Of a stretch of DNA of 64,000 nucleotides, positions 1-12,278 are shown piece by piece. The position numbers and the translations under genes were made by a program. Positions within the stretch are counted from its first letter, which is position 1; each line of letters starts with the position of its first letter. The stretch spans positions 1 through 64,000 of the forward strand of contig JAHQRK010000019.1 in the NCBI GenBank assembly GCA_019828595.1, in the 5' to 3' direction. Below the pieces are notes generated by a model, which did not search any database, was not told where the DNA came from, and saw nothing but the letters and a program-made list of their open reading frames with translations. Source of the DNA: Aphanomyces cochlioides (taxonomy: Eukaryota > Oomycota > Saprolegniomycetes > Saprolegniales > Verrucalvaceae).

Positions 1-225
1 ACTGCCACGAGGTCGGTAGTAGGAAGTAGCTGGTGTGTTGTATATATGTCGGTGAGTATAAGGTATGAGGGTGTAGTGTGTTGACTGTGTATATATATGG
101 TGTAGTTGATGTAACTTGGTGTGAATGTGGTATCGTTGTTGTCGTGGGGAGTGGAATATGCTTGGTGGTATGTGTTGTTGTGTCTCGGTTGTATGGTATC
201 GTGTTGTGTGGGTGTATAGTATAGC
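1..225 (+). promoter_or_regulatory. G/T-rich tRNA leader (first copy)
   Basis: A hand count gives 83 G against 16 C on the + strand over 225 bases, ending at the tRNA. It contains runs of TG dinucleotides and the alternating element TATATATATGG about 125 bp upstream of the gene. Pol III can use upstream TATA-like elements in some eukaryotes, but the main tRNA promoter is internal, so a promoter role here is only possible. The tract is repeated before every tRNA; a 15-bp duplication within it marks copies 37, 38, 41 and 42. Confidence 0.45.
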
Positions 226-232
226 GTCTACG

Positions 233-244
233 TGGCCCAATTGG
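233..244 (+). promoter_or_regulatory. Internal A box of tRNA-Arg (copy 1)
   Basis: TGGCCCAATTGG fits the Pol III A-box consensus TRGYNNARNNGG at every defined position. It sits at tRNA positions 8-19 in the D arm. TFIIIC would bind it together with the B box. Confidence 0.9.
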
Positions 245-277
245 ATAGGGCATCCGCCTACGAAGCGGGAGATTGCG

Positions 278-288
278 GGTTCGAGTCC
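278..288 (+). promoter_or_regulatory. Internal B box of tRNA-Arg (copy 1)
   Basis: GGTTCGAGTCC is an exact match to the B-box consensus GGTTCGANTCC in the T arm, spaced normally from the A box. Confidence 0.92.
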
Positions 289-303
289 CGTCGTGGACTA
301 CAC

Positions 304-307
304 TTTT
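304..307 (+). terminator. Pol III terminator of tRNA-Arg (copy 1)
   Basis: A TTTT run begins five bases after the discriminator base, followed by a TTTTT run at 315-319 as a back-up. Short T runs on the non-template strand stop RNA polymerase III. The same pair follows every copy. Confidence 0.85.
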
Positions 308-1423
308 GCCCCTCTTTTTCACCACTCTCACTTTCCATCCACACTCTCCACCTCCTTCACTCGACTGTCTTTATATCTCGACTTTCTCATCCCTTCGTCA
401 TCAGACAAACAATACAAACAACCAGCATTTTTCTCCACGAAAAACGTACCCACTCGTCTCCCCAATCATCCGTCGCTCTGTTTTCTTTTTCAAAACACTC
501 ATTCCATATTGCCACGCCAAAGAAAATATACCATGTACCAGAAGAGGAGTTTCGACCAGGCTCACATGACTGTCATTCGTAACCCATTTCATGTCCTGTT
601 CTCGAATGTCTCGACACATTTGGTCTCATCCAACGCGAATAGCACACATTACATGCATACAATTGGAGGAATTACAAAGCTGGAGAAACAATATCTTGAA
701 TCCAATACGTTGCGCGAGACTCGATCCATCATACTTTTGTCGATGGTGTGAAATGGAAGACGATAAATACGCTCTTCCAACATGTCCACGCACTTGGAAT
801 ACAACAACTTGCTCATATATATGTGGCCTCGGCTGTGCAAGAATGATGGCGCTCTTATAATCGTGAGTCAAACTGGTCATTATGTAGTGACCATACTTTG
901 GACGAAAAGGAGAGTAGAATATCATATTGGGACACTTTTTGTTTGCCATGAAAAGCGTCCCAACTTTCGACACAGAGAAAGCTGCGATTACGATGCTTGA
1001 ATCCATCAATGTAGACGAACTGGAGTGAGCTGTTCGTGTGAGAAATGCAGCGGATAAAGCCACAACATTGACGCCATTTGTATGGGAAGATGTACCTGAT
1101 TTGACTCGAGTAAAACGCATTGTTGCAGTCAAGCCATCCAGATTAGATCTCATCAATTTCCAAGCACGACCCACGGCCATCCATTGATGTGTGTGACGAC
1201 TGCCACGAGGTCGGTAGTAGGAAGTAGCTGGTGTGTTGTATATATGTCGGTGAGTATAAGGTATGAGGGTGTAGTGTGTTGACTGTGTATATATATGGTG
1301 TAGTTGATGTAACTTGGTGTGAATGTGGTATCGTTGTTGTCGTGGGGAGTGGAATATGCTTGGTGGTATGTGTTGTTGTGTCTCGGTTGTATGGTATCGT
1401 GTTGTGTGGGTGTATAGTATAGC

Positions 1424-1497
1424 GTCTACGTGGCCCAATTGGATAGGGCATCCGCCTACGAAGCGGGAGATTGCGGGTTCGAGTCCCGTCGTGGACT
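1424..1497 (+). tRNA. tRNA-Arg-ACG: tRNA-Arg(ACG), copy 2
   Basis: Its unit has the CCAGTA variant at 2305 where most have CGAGTA, and is followed by the CAG junction form. Spacing to the next copy is 1,198 bp. Confidence 0.97.
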
Positions 1498-2621
1498 ACA
1501 CTTTTGCCCCTCTTTTTCACCACTCTCACTTTCCATCCACACTCTCCACCTCCTTCACTCGACTGTCTTTATATCTCGACTTTTCTATCCCTTCGTCATC
1601 AGACAAACAATACAAACAACCAGCATTTTTCTCCACGAAAAACGTACCCACTCGTCTCCCCAATCATCCGTCGCTCTGTTTTCTTTTTCAAAACACTCAT
1701 TCCATATTGCCACGCCAAAGAAAATATACCATGTACCAGAAGAGGAGTTTCGACCAGGCTCACATGACTGTCATTCGTAACCCATTTCATGTCCTGTTCT
1801 CGAATGTCTCGACACATTTGGTCTCATCCAACGCGAATAGCACACATTACATGCATACAATTGGAGGAATTACAAAGCTGGAGAAACAATATCTTGAATC
1901 CAATACGTTGCGCGAGACTCGATCCATCATACTTTTGTCGATGGTGTGAAATGGAAGACGATAAATACGCTCTTCCAACATGTCCACGCACTTGGAATAC
2001 AACAACTTGCTCATATATATGTGGCCTCGGCTGTGCAAGAATGATGGCGCTCTTATAATCGTGAGTCAAACTGGTCATTATGTAGTGACCATACTTTGGA
2101 CGAAAAGGAGAGTAGAATATCATATTGGGACACTTTTTGTTTGCCATGAAAAGCGTCCCAACTTTCGACACAGAGAAAGCTGCGATTACGATGCTTGAAT
2201 CCATCAATGTAGACGAACTGGAGTGAGCTGTTCGTGTGAGAAATGCAGCGGATAAAGCCACAACATTGACGCCATTTGTATGGGAAGATGTACCTGATTT
2301 GACTCCAGTAAAACGCATTGTTGCAGTCAAGCCATCCAGATTAGATCTCATCAATTTCCAAGCACGACCCACGGCCATCCATTGATGTGTGTGACGACTG
2401 CCACGAGGTCAGTAGTAGGAAGTAGCTGGTGTGTTGTATATATGTCGGTGAGTATAAGGTATGAGGGTGTAGTGTGTTGACTGTGTATATATATGGTGTA
2501 GTTGATGTAACTTGGTGTGAATGTGGTATCGTTGTTGTCGTGGGGAGTGGAATATGCTTGGTGGTATGTGTTGTTGTGTCTCGGTTGTATGGTATCGTGT
2601 TGTGTGGGTGTATAGTATAGC

Positions 2622-2695
2622 GTCTACGTGGCCCAATTGGATAGGGCATCCGCCTACGAAGCGGGAGATTGCGGGTTCGAGTCCCGTCGTGGACT
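2622..2695 (+). tRNA. tRNA-Arg-ACG: tRNA-Arg(ACG), copy 3
   Basis: Unit with CGAGTA and a following CGG junction (3608-3610), the same combination as copy 1. Confidence 0.97.
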
Positions 2696-3819
2696 ACACT
2701 TTTGCCCCTCTTTTTCACCACTCTCACTTTCCATCCACACTCTCCACCTCCTTCACTCGACTGTCTTTATATCTCGACTTTTCTATCCCTTCGTCATCAG
2801 ACAAACAATACAAACAACCAGCATTTTTCTCCACGAAAAACGTACCCACTCGTCTCCCCAATCATCCGTCGCTCTGTTTTCTTTTTCAAAACACTCATTC
2901 CATATTGCCACGCCAAAGAAAATATACCATGTACCAGAAGAGGAGTTTCGACCAGGCTCACATGACTGTCATTCGTAACCCATTTCATGTCCTGTTCTCG
3001 AATGTCTCGACACATTTGGTCTCATCCAACGCGAATAGCACACATTACATGCATACAATTGGAGGAATTACAAAGCTGGAGAAACAATATCTTGAATCCA
3101 ATACGTTGCGCGAGACTCGATCCATCATACTTTTGTCGATGGTGTGAAATGGAAGACGATAAATACGCTCTTCCAACATGTCCACGCACTTGGAATACAA
3201 CAACTTGCTCATATATATGTGGCCTCGGCTGTGCAAGAATGATGGCGCTCTTATAATCGTGAGTCAAACTGGTCATTATGTAGTGACCATACTTTGGACG
3301 AAAAGGAGAGTAGAATATCATATTGGGACACTTTTTGTTTGCCATGAAAAGCGTCCCAACTTTCGACACAGAGAAAGCTGCGATTACGATGCTTGAATCC
3401 ATCAATGTAGACGAACTGGAGTGAGCTGTTCGTGTGAGAAATGCAGCGGATAAAGCCACAACATTGACGCCATTTGTATGGGAAGATGTACCTGATTTGA
3501 CTCGAGTAAAACGCATTGTTGCAGTCAAGCCATCCAGATTAGATCTCATCAATTTCCAAGCACGACCCACGGCCATCCATTGATGTGTGTGACGACTGCC
3601 ACGAGGTCGGTAGTAGGAAGTAGCTGGTGTGTTGTATATATGTCGGTGAGTATAAGGTATGAGGGTGTAGTGTGTTGACTGTGTATATATATGGTGTAGT
3701 TGATGTAACTTGGTGTGAATGTGGTATCGTTGTTGTCGTGGGGAGTGGAATATGCTTGGTGGTATGTGTTGTTGTGTCTCGGTTGTATGGTATCGTGTTG
3801 TGTGGGTGTATAGTATAGC

Positions 3820-3893
3820 GTCTACGTGGCCCAATTGGATAGGGCATCCGCCTACGAAGCGGGAGATTGCGGGTTCGAGTCCCGTCGTGGACT
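3820..3893 (+). tRNA. tRNA-Arg-ACG: tRNA-Arg(ACG), copy 4
   Basis: Shares the CTTTCTCATCC trailer with copy 1. A T5 run is shortened to T4 at 4022-4025, making this unit 1,197 bp. It carries CCAGTA at 4700. Confidence 0.97.
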
Positions 3894-5016
3894 ACACTTT
3901 TGCCCCTCTTTTTCACCACTCTCACTTTCCATCCACACTCTCCACCTCCTTCACTCGACTGTCTTTATATCTCGACTTTCTCATCCCTTCGTCATCAGAC
4001 AAACAATACAAACAACCAGCATTTTCTCCACGAAAAACGTACCCACTCGTCTCCCCAATCATCCGTCGCTCTGTTTTCTTTTTCAAAACACTCATTCCAT
4101 ATTGCCACGCCAAAGAAAATATACCATGTACCAGAAGAGGAGTTTCGACCAGGCTCACATGACTGTCATTCGTAACCCATTTCATGTCCTGTTCTCGAAT
4201 GTCTCGACACATTTGGTCTCATCCAACGCGAATAGCACACATTACATGCATACAATTGGAGGAATTACAAAGCTGGAGAAACAATATCTTGAATCCAATA
4301 CGTTGCGCGAGACTCGATCCATCATACTTTTGTCGATGGTGTGAAATGGAAGACGATAAATACGCTCTTCCAACATGTCCACGCACTTGGAATACAACAA
4401 CTTGCTCATATATATGTGGCCTCGGCTGTGCAAGAATGATGGCGCTCTTATAATCGTGAGTCAAACTGGTCATTATGTAGTGACCATACTTTGGACGAAA
4501 AGGAGAGTAGAATATCATATTGGGACACTTTTTGTTTGCCATGAAAAGCGTCCCAACTTTCGACACAGAGAAAGCTGCGATTACGATGCTTGAATCCATC
4601 AATGTAGACGAACTGGAGTGAGCTGTTCGTGTGAGAAATGCAGCGGATAAAGCCACAACATTGACGCCATTTGTATGGGAAGATGTACCTGATTTGACTC
4701 CAGTAAAACGCATTGTTGCAGTCAAGCCATCCAGATTAGATCTCATCAATTTCCAAGCACGACCCACGGCCATCCATTGATGTGTGTGACGACTGCCACG
4801 AGGTCAGTAGTAGGAAGTAGCTGGTGTGTTGTATATATGTCGGTGAGTATAAGGTATGAGGGTGTAGTGTGTTGACTGTGTATATATATGGTGTAGTTGA
4901 TGTAACTTGGTGTGAATGTGGTATCGTTGTTGTCGTGGGGAGTGGAATATGCTTGGTGGTATGTGTTGTTGTGTCTCGGTTGTATGGTATCGTGTTGTGT
5001 GGGTGTATAGTATAGC

Positions 5017-5090
5017 GTCTACGTGGCCCAATTGGATAGGGCATCCGCCTACGAAGCGGGAGATTGCGGGTTCGAGTCCCGTCGTGGACT
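5017..5090 (+). tRNA. tRNA-Arg-ACG: tRNA-Arg(ACG), copy 5
   Basis: Majority unit form: CGAGTA, CAG junction, 1,198 bp to the next copy. Confidence 0.97.
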
Positions 5091-6214
5091 ACACTTTTGC
5101 CCCTCTTTTTCACCACTCTCACTTTCCATCCACACTCTCCACCTCCTTCACTCGACTGTCTTTATATCTCGACTTTTCTATCCCTTCGTCATCAGACAAA
5201 CAATACAAACAACCAGCATTTTTCTCCACGAAAAACGTACCCACTCGTCTCCCCAATCATCCGTCGCTCTGTTTTCTTTTTCAAAACACTCATTCCATAT
5301 TGCCACGCCAAAGAAAATATACCATGTACCAGAAGAGGAGTTTCGACCAGGCTCACATGACTGTCATTCGTAACCCATTTCATGTCCTGTTCTCGAATGT
5401 CTCGACACATTTGGTCTCATCCAACGCGAATAGCACACATTACATGCATACAATTGGAGGAATTACAAAGCTGGAGAAACAATATCTTGAATCCAATACG
5501 TTGCGCGAGACTCGATCCATCATACTTTTGTCGATGGTGTGAAATGGAAGACGATAAATACGCTCTTCCAACATGTCCACGCACTTGGAATACAACAACT
5601 TGCTCATATATATGTGGCCTCGGCTGTGCAAGAATGATGGCGCTCTTATAATCGTGAGTCAAACTGGTCATTATGTAGTGACCATACTTTGGACGAAAAG
5701 GAGAGTAGAATATCATATTGGGACACTTTTTGTTTGCCATGAAAAGCGTCCCAACTTTCGACACAGAGAAAGCTGCGATTACGATGCTTGAATCCATCAA
5801 TGTAGACGAACTGGAGTGAGCTGTTCGTGTGAGAAATGCAGCGGATAAAGCCACAACATTGACGCCATTTGTATGGGAAGATGTACCTGATTTGACTCGA
5901 GTAAAACGCATTGTTGCAGTCAAGCCATCCAGATTAGATCTCATCAATTTCCAAGCACGACCCACGGCCATCCATTGATGTGTGTGACGACTGCCACGAG
6001 GTCAGTAGTAGGAAGTAGCTGGTGTGTTGTATATATGTCGGTGAGTATAAGGTATGAGGGTGTAGTGTGTTGACTGTGTATATATATGGTGTAGTTGATG
6101 TAACTTGGTGTGAATGTGGTATCGTTGTTGTCGTGGGGAGTGGAATATGCTTGGTGGTATGTGTTGTTGTGTCTCGGTTGTATGGTATCGTGTTGTGTGG
6201 GTGTATAGTATAGC

Positions 6215-6288
6215 GTCTACGTGGCCCAATTGGATAGGGCATCCGCCTACGAAGCGGGAGATTGCGGGTTCGAGTCCCGTCGTGGACT
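6215..6288 (+). tRNA. tRNA-Arg-ACG: tRNA-Arg(ACG), copy 6
   Basis: CCAGTA at 7096, followed by the CGG junction (7201-7203). First of three consecutive CCAGTA units. Confidence 0.97.
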
Positions 6289-7412
6289 ACACTTTTGCCC
6301 CTCTTTTTCACCACTCTCACTTTCCATCCACACTCTCCACCTCCTTCACTCGACTGTCTTTATATCTCGACTTTTCTATCCCTTCGTCATCAGACAAACA
6401 ATACAAACAACCAGCATTTTTCTCCACGAAAAACGTACCCACTCGTCTCCCCAATCATCCGTCGCTCTGTTTTCTTTTTCAAAACACTCATTCCATATTG
6501 CCACGCCAAAGAAAATATACCATGTACCAGAAGAGGAGTTTCGACCAGGCTCACATGACTGTCATTCGTAACCCATTTCATGTCCTGTTCTCGAATGTCT
6601 CGACACATTTGGTCTCATCCAACGCGAATAGCACACATTACATGCATACAATTGGAGGAATTACAAAGCTGGAGAAACAATATCTTGAATCCAATACGTT
6701 GCGCGAGACTCGATCCATCATACTTTTGTCGATGGTGTGAAATGGAAGACGATAAATACGCTCTTCCAACATGTCCACGCACTTGGAATACAACAACTTG
6801 CTCATATATATGTGGCCTCGGCTGTGCAAGAATGATGGCGCTCTTATAATCGTGAGTCAAACTGGTCATTATGTAGTGACCATACTTTGGACGAAAAGGA
6901 GAGTAGAATATCATATTGGGACACTTTTTGTTTGCCATGAAAAGCGTCCCAACTTTCGACACAGAGAAAGCTGCGATTACGATGCTTGAATCCATCAATG
7001 TAGACGAACTGGAGTGAGCTGTTCGTGTGAGAAATGCAGCGGATAAAGCCACAACATTGACGCCATTTGTATGGGAAGATGTACCTGATTTGACTCCAGT
7101 AAAACGCATTGTTGCAGTCAAGCCATCCAGATTAGATCTCATCAATTTCCAAGCACGACCCACGGCCATCCATTGATGTGTGTGACGACTGCCACGAGGT
7201 CGGTAGTAGGAAGTAGCTGGTGTGTTGTATATATGTCGGTGAGTATAAGGTATGAGGGTGTAGTGTGTTGACTGTGTATATATATGGTGTAGTTGATGTA
7301 ACTTGGTGTGAATGTGGTATCGTTGTTGTCGTGGGGAGTGGAATATGCTTGGTGGTATGTGTTGTTGTGTCTCGGTTGTATGGTATCGTGTTGTGTGGGT
7401 GTATAGTATAGC

Positions 7413-7486
7413 GTCTACGTGGCCCAATTGGATAGGGCATCCGCCTACGAAGCGGGAGATTGCGGGTTCGAGTCCCGTCGTGGACT
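7413..7486 (+). tRNA. tRNA-Arg-ACG: tRNA-Arg(ACG), copy 7
   Basis: CCAGTA at 8294 and CGG junction at 8399-8401; same haplotype as copy 6, suggesting a single-unit duplication. Confidence 0.97.
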
Positions 7487-8610
7487 ACACTTTTGCCCCT
7501 CTTTTTCACCACTCTCACTTTCCATCCACACTCTCCACCTCCTTCACTCGACTGTCTTTATATCTCGACTTTTCTATCCCTTCGTCATCAGACAAACAAT
7601 ACAAACAACCAGCATTTTTCTCCACGAAAAACGTACCCACTCGTCTCCCCAATCATCCGTCGCTCTGTTTTCTTTTTCAAAACACTCATTCCATATTGCC
7701 ACGCCAAAGAAAATATACCATGTACCAGAAGAGGAGTTTCGACCAGGCTCACATGACTGTCATTCGTAACCCATTTCATGTCCTGTTCTCGAATGTCTCG
7801 ACACATTTGGTCTCATCCAACGCGAATAGCACACATTACATGCATACAATTGGAGGAATTACAAAGCTGGAGAAACAATATCTTGAATCCAATACGTTGC
7901 GCGAGACTCGATCCATCATACTTTTGTCGATGGTGTGAAATGGAAGACGATAAATACGCTCTTCCAACATGTCCACGCACTTGGAATACAACAACTTGCT
8001 CATATATATGTGGCCTCGGCTGTGCAAGAATGATGGCGCTCTTATAATCGTGAGTCAAACTGGTCATTATGTAGTGACCATACTTTGGACGAAAAGGAGA
8101 GTAGAATATCATATTGGGACACTTTTTGTTTGCCATGAAAAGCGTCCCAACTTTCGACACAGAGAAAGCTGCGATTACGATGCTTGAATCCATCAATGTA
8201 GACGAACTGGAGTGAGCTGTTCGTGTGAGAAATGCAGCGGATAAAGCCACAACATTGACGCCATTTGTATGGGAAGATGTACCTGATTTGACTCCAGTAA
8301 AACGCATTGTTGCAGTCAAGCCATCCAGATTAGATCTCATCAATTTCCAAGCACGACCCACGGCCATCCATTGATGTGTGTGACGACTGCCACGAGGTCG
8401 GTAGTAGGAAGTAGCTGGTGTGTTGTATATATGTCGGTGAGTATAAGGTATGAGGGTGTAGTGTGTTGACTGTGTATATATATGGTGTAGTTGATGTAAC
8501 TTGGTGTGAATGTGGTATCGTTGTTGTCGTGGGGAGTGGAATATGCTTGGTGGTATGTGTTGTTGTGTCTCGGTTGTATGGTATCGTGTTGTGTGGGTGT
8601 ATAGTATAGC

Positions 8611-8684
8611 GTCTACGTGGCCCAATTGGATAGGGCATCCGCCTACGAAGCGGGAGATTGCGGGTTCGAGTCCCGTCGTGGACT
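8611..8684 (+). tRNA. tRNA-Arg-ACG: tRNA-Arg(ACG), copy 8
   Basis: CCAGTA at 9492 with the CAG junction, matching copies 2 and 4 at these two sites. Confidence 0.97.
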
Positions 8685-9808
8685 ACACTTTTGCCCCTCT
8701 TTTTCACCACTCTCACTTTCCATCCACACTCTCCACCTCCTTCACTCGACTGTCTTTATATCTCGACTTTTCTATCCCTTCGTCATCAGACAAACAATAC
8801 AAACAACCAGCATTTTTCTCCACGAAAAACGTACCCACTCGTCTCCCCAATCATCCGTCGCTCTGTTTTCTTTTTCAAAACACTCATTCCATATTGCCAC
8901 GCCAAAGAAAATATACCATGTACCAGAAGAGGAGTTTCGACCAGGCTCACATGACTGTCATTCGTAACCCATTTCATGTCCTGTTCTCGAATGTCTCGAC
9001 ACATTTGGTCTCATCCAACGCGAATAGCACACATTACATGCATACAATTGGAGGAATTACAAAGCTGGAGAAACAATATCTTGAATCCAATACGTTGCGC
9101 GAGACTCGATCCATCATACTTTTGTCGATGGTGTGAAATGGAAGACGATAAATACGCTCTTCCAACATGTCCACGCACTTGGAATACAACAACTTGCTCA
9201 TATATATGTGGCCTCGGCTGTGCAAGAATGATGGCGCTCTTATAATCGTGAGTCAAACTGGTCATTATGTAGTGACCATACTTTGGACGAAAAGGAGAGT
9301 AGAATATCATATTGGGACACTTTTTGTTTGCCATGAAAAGCGTCCCAACTTTCGACACAGAGAAAGCTGCGATTACGATGCTTGAATCCATCAATGTAGA
9401 CGAACTGGAGTGAGCTGTTCGTGTGAGAAATGCAGCGGATAAAGCCACAACATTGACGCCATTTGTATGGGAAGATGTACCTGATTTGACTCCAGTAAAA
9501 CGCATTGTTGCAGTCAAGCCATCCAGATTAGATCTCATCAATTTCCAAGCACGACCCACGGCCATCCATTGATGTGTGTGACGACTGCCACGAGGTCAGT
9601 AGTAGGAAGTAGCTGGTGTGTTGTATATATGTCGGTGAGTATAAGGTATGAGGGTGTAGTGTGTTGACTGTGTATATATATGGTGTAGTTGATGTAACTT
9701 GGTGTGAATGTGGTATCGTTGTTGTCGTGGGGAGTGGAATATGCTTGGTGGTATGTGTTGTTGTGTCTCGGTTGTATGGTATCGTGTTGTGTGGGTGTAT
9801 AGTATAGC

Positions 9809-9882
9809 GTCTACGTGGCCCAATTGGATAGGGCATCCGCCTACGAAGCGGGAGATTGCGGGTTCGAGTCCCGTCGTGGACT
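9809..9882 (+). tRNA. tRNA-Arg-ACG: tRNA-Arg(ACG), copy 9
   Basis: CGAGTA unit inside the alternating stretch of copies 8-13. Confidence 0.97.
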
Positions 9883-11006
9883 ACACTTTTGCCCCTCTTT
9901 TTCACCACTCTCACTTTCCATCCACACTCTCCACCTCCTTCACTCGACTGTCTTTATATCTCGACTTTTCTATCCCTTCGTCATCAGACAAACAATACAA
10001 ACAACCAGCATTTTTCTCCACGAAAAACGTACCCACTCGTCTCCCCAATCATCCGTCGCTCTGTTTTCTTTTTCAAAACACTCATTCCATATTGCCACGC
10101 CAAAGAAAATATACCATGTACCAGAAGAGGAGTTTCGACCAGGCTCACATGACTGTCATTCGTAACCCATTTCATGTCCTGTTCTCGAATGTCTCGACAC
10201 ATTTGGTCTCATCCAACGCGAATAGCACACATTACATGCATACAATTGGAGGAATTACAAAGCTGGAGAAACAATATCTTGAATCCAATACGTTGCGCGA
10301 GACTCGATCCATCATACTTTTGTCGATGGTGTGAAATGGAAGACGATAAATACGCTCTTCCAACATGTCCACGCACTTGGAATACAACAACTTGCTCATA
10401 TATATGTGGCCTCGGCTGTGCAAGAATGATGGCGCTCTTATAATCGTGAGTCAAACTGGTCATTATGTAGTGACCATACTTTGGACGAAAAGGAGAGTAG
10501 AATATCATATTGGGACACTTTTTGTTTGCCATGAAAAGCGTCCCAACTTTCGACACAGAGAAAGCTGCGATTACGATGCTTGAATCCATCAATGTAGACG
10601 AACTGGAGTGAGCTGTTCGTGTGAGAAATGCAGCGGATAAAGCCACAACATTGACGCCATTTGTATGGGAAGATGTACCTGATTTGACTCGAGTAAAACG
10701 CATTGTTGCAGTCAAGCCATCCAGATTAGATCTCATCAATTTCCAAGCACGACCCACGGCCATCCATTGATGTGTGTGACGACTGCCACGAGGTCAGTAG
10801 TAGGAAGTAGCTGGTGTGTTGTATATATGTCGGTGAGTATAAGGTATGAGGGTGTAGTGTGTTGACTGTGTATATATATGGTGTAGTTGATGTAACTTGG
10901 TGTGAATGTGGTATCGTTGTTGTCGTGGGGAGTGGAATATGCTTGGTGGTATGTGTTGTTGTGTCTCGGTTGTATGGTATCGTGTTGTGTGGGTGTATAG
11001 TATAGC

Positions 11007-11080
11007 GTCTACGTGGCCCAATTGGATAGGGCATCCGCCTACGAAGCGGGAGATTGCGGGTTCGAGTCCCGTCGTGGACT
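11007..11080 (+). tRNA. tRNA-Arg-ACG: tRNA-Arg(ACG), copy 10
   Basis: CCAGTA unit (11888) in the alternating stretch. Confidence 0.97.
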
Positions 11081-12204
11081 ACACTTTTGCCCCTCTTTTT
11101 CACCACTCTCACTTTCCATCCACACTCTCCACCTCCTTCACTCGACTGTCTTTATATCTCGACTTTTCTATCCCTTCGTCATCAGACAAACAATACAAAC
11201 AACCAGCATTTTTCTCCACGAAAAACGTACCCACTCGTCTCCCCAATCATCCGTCGCTCTGTTTTCTTTTTCAAAACACTCATTCCATATTGCCACGCCA
11301 AAGAAAATATACCATGTACCAGAAGAGGAGTTTCGACCAGGCTCACATGACTGTCATTCGTAACCCATTTCATGTCCTGTTCTCGAATGTCTCGACACAT
11401 TTGGTCTCATCCAACGCGAATAGCACACATTACATGCATACAATTGGAGGAATTACAAAGCTGGAGAAACAATATCTTGAATCCAATACGTTGCGCGAGA
11501 CTCGATCCATCATACTTTTGTCGATGGTGTGAAATGGAAGACGATAAATACGCTCTTCCAACATGTCCACGCACTTGGAATACAACAACTTGCTCATATA
11601 TATGTGGCCTCGGCTGTGCAAGAATGATGGCGCTCTTATAATCGTGAGTCAAACTGGTCATTATGTAGTGACCATACTTTGGACGAAAAGGAGAGTAGAA
11701 TATCATATTGGGACACTTTTTGTTTGCCATGAAAAGCGTCCCAACTTTCGACACAGAGAAAGCTGCGATTACGATGCTTGAATCCATCAATGTAGACGAA
11801 CTGGAGTGAGCTGTTCGTGTGAGAAATGCAGCGGATAAAGCCACAACATTGACGCCATTTGTATGGGAAGATGTACCTGATTTGACTCCAGTAAAACGCA
11901 TTGTTGCAGTCAAGCCATCCAGATTAGATCTCATCAATTTCCAAGCACGACCCACGGCCATCCATTGATGTGTGTGACGACTGCCACGAGGTCAGTAGTA
12001 GGAAGTAGCTGGTGTGTTGTATATATGTCGGTGAGTATAAGGTATGAGGGTGTAGTGTGTTGACTGTGTATATATATGGTGTAGTTGATGTAACTTGGTG
12101 TGAATGTGGTATCGTTGTTGTCGTGGGGAGTGGAATATGCTTGGTGGTATGTGTTGTTGTGTCTCGGTTGTATGGTATCGTGTTGTGTGGGTGTATAGTA
12201 TAGC

Positions 12205-12278
12205 GTCTACGTGGCCCAATTGGATAGGGCATCCGCCTACGAAGCGGGAGATTGCGGGTTCGAGTCCCGTCGTGGACT
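12205..12278 (+). tRNA. tRNA-Arg-ACG: tRNA-Arg(ACG), copy 11
   Basis: CGAGTA unit in the alternating stretch. Confidence 0.97.

Larger units (their letters stand above)
226..299 (+). tRNA. tRNA-Arg-ACG: tRNA-Arg(ACG), copy 1 of 43
   Basis: A complete 74-nt cloverleaf without intron. The acceptor stem GTCTACG pairs with CGTGGAC (one G-U). The D stem is GCCC/GGGC, the anticodon stem TCCGC/GCGGG with loop CTACGAA, so the anticodon is ACG (260-262). The variable loop is AGATT and the T stem GCGGG/CCCGT carries loop TTCGAGT. The discriminator is T and CCA is not encoded, as expected in eukaryotes. The A of ACG would be edited to inosine to read CGU, CGC and CGA. This unit has the rarer trailer form CTTTCTCATCC, shared only with copy 4, and is followed by the CGG junction variant (1212-1214). 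Confidence 0.98.
1..1198 (+). repeat. Reference repeat unit (unit 1)
   Basis: Layout of the unit, using unit 1. Positions 1-225 are a G/T-rich, C-poor leader containing TATATATATGG near 90-100. Positions 226-299 are the tRNA. Positions 300-420 are a C/T-rich, G-poor trailer. Positions 421-1198 are of mixed composition. A short inverted repeat TGGTCA/TGACCA lies at 874-893. Several frames on both strands are open in the 421-1198 part, but they overlap one another, resemble no family I recognise, and are broken by 1-2 bp indels in other copies (units 4, 27, 29, 40, 41). I therefore call no protein here. I saw no second tRNA, 5S rRNA or snRNA in the unit. Confidence 0.9.

Noticed and set aside
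125..751. Long open frames (208, 116, 98 and up to 270 codons) repeated in each unit
   Set aside because: They run through or opposite the tRNA. The peptide MAQLDRASAYEAG is simply a translated tRNA, a familiar false ORF. Most begin at non-ATG codons or overlap each other in several frames, and small indels break them in other copies.
300..1198. Second RNA gene (5S rRNA, snRNA or another tRNA) in the unit
   Set aside because: No A-box/B-box pair, 5S-like internal control region or cloverleaf could be found by eye on either strand.
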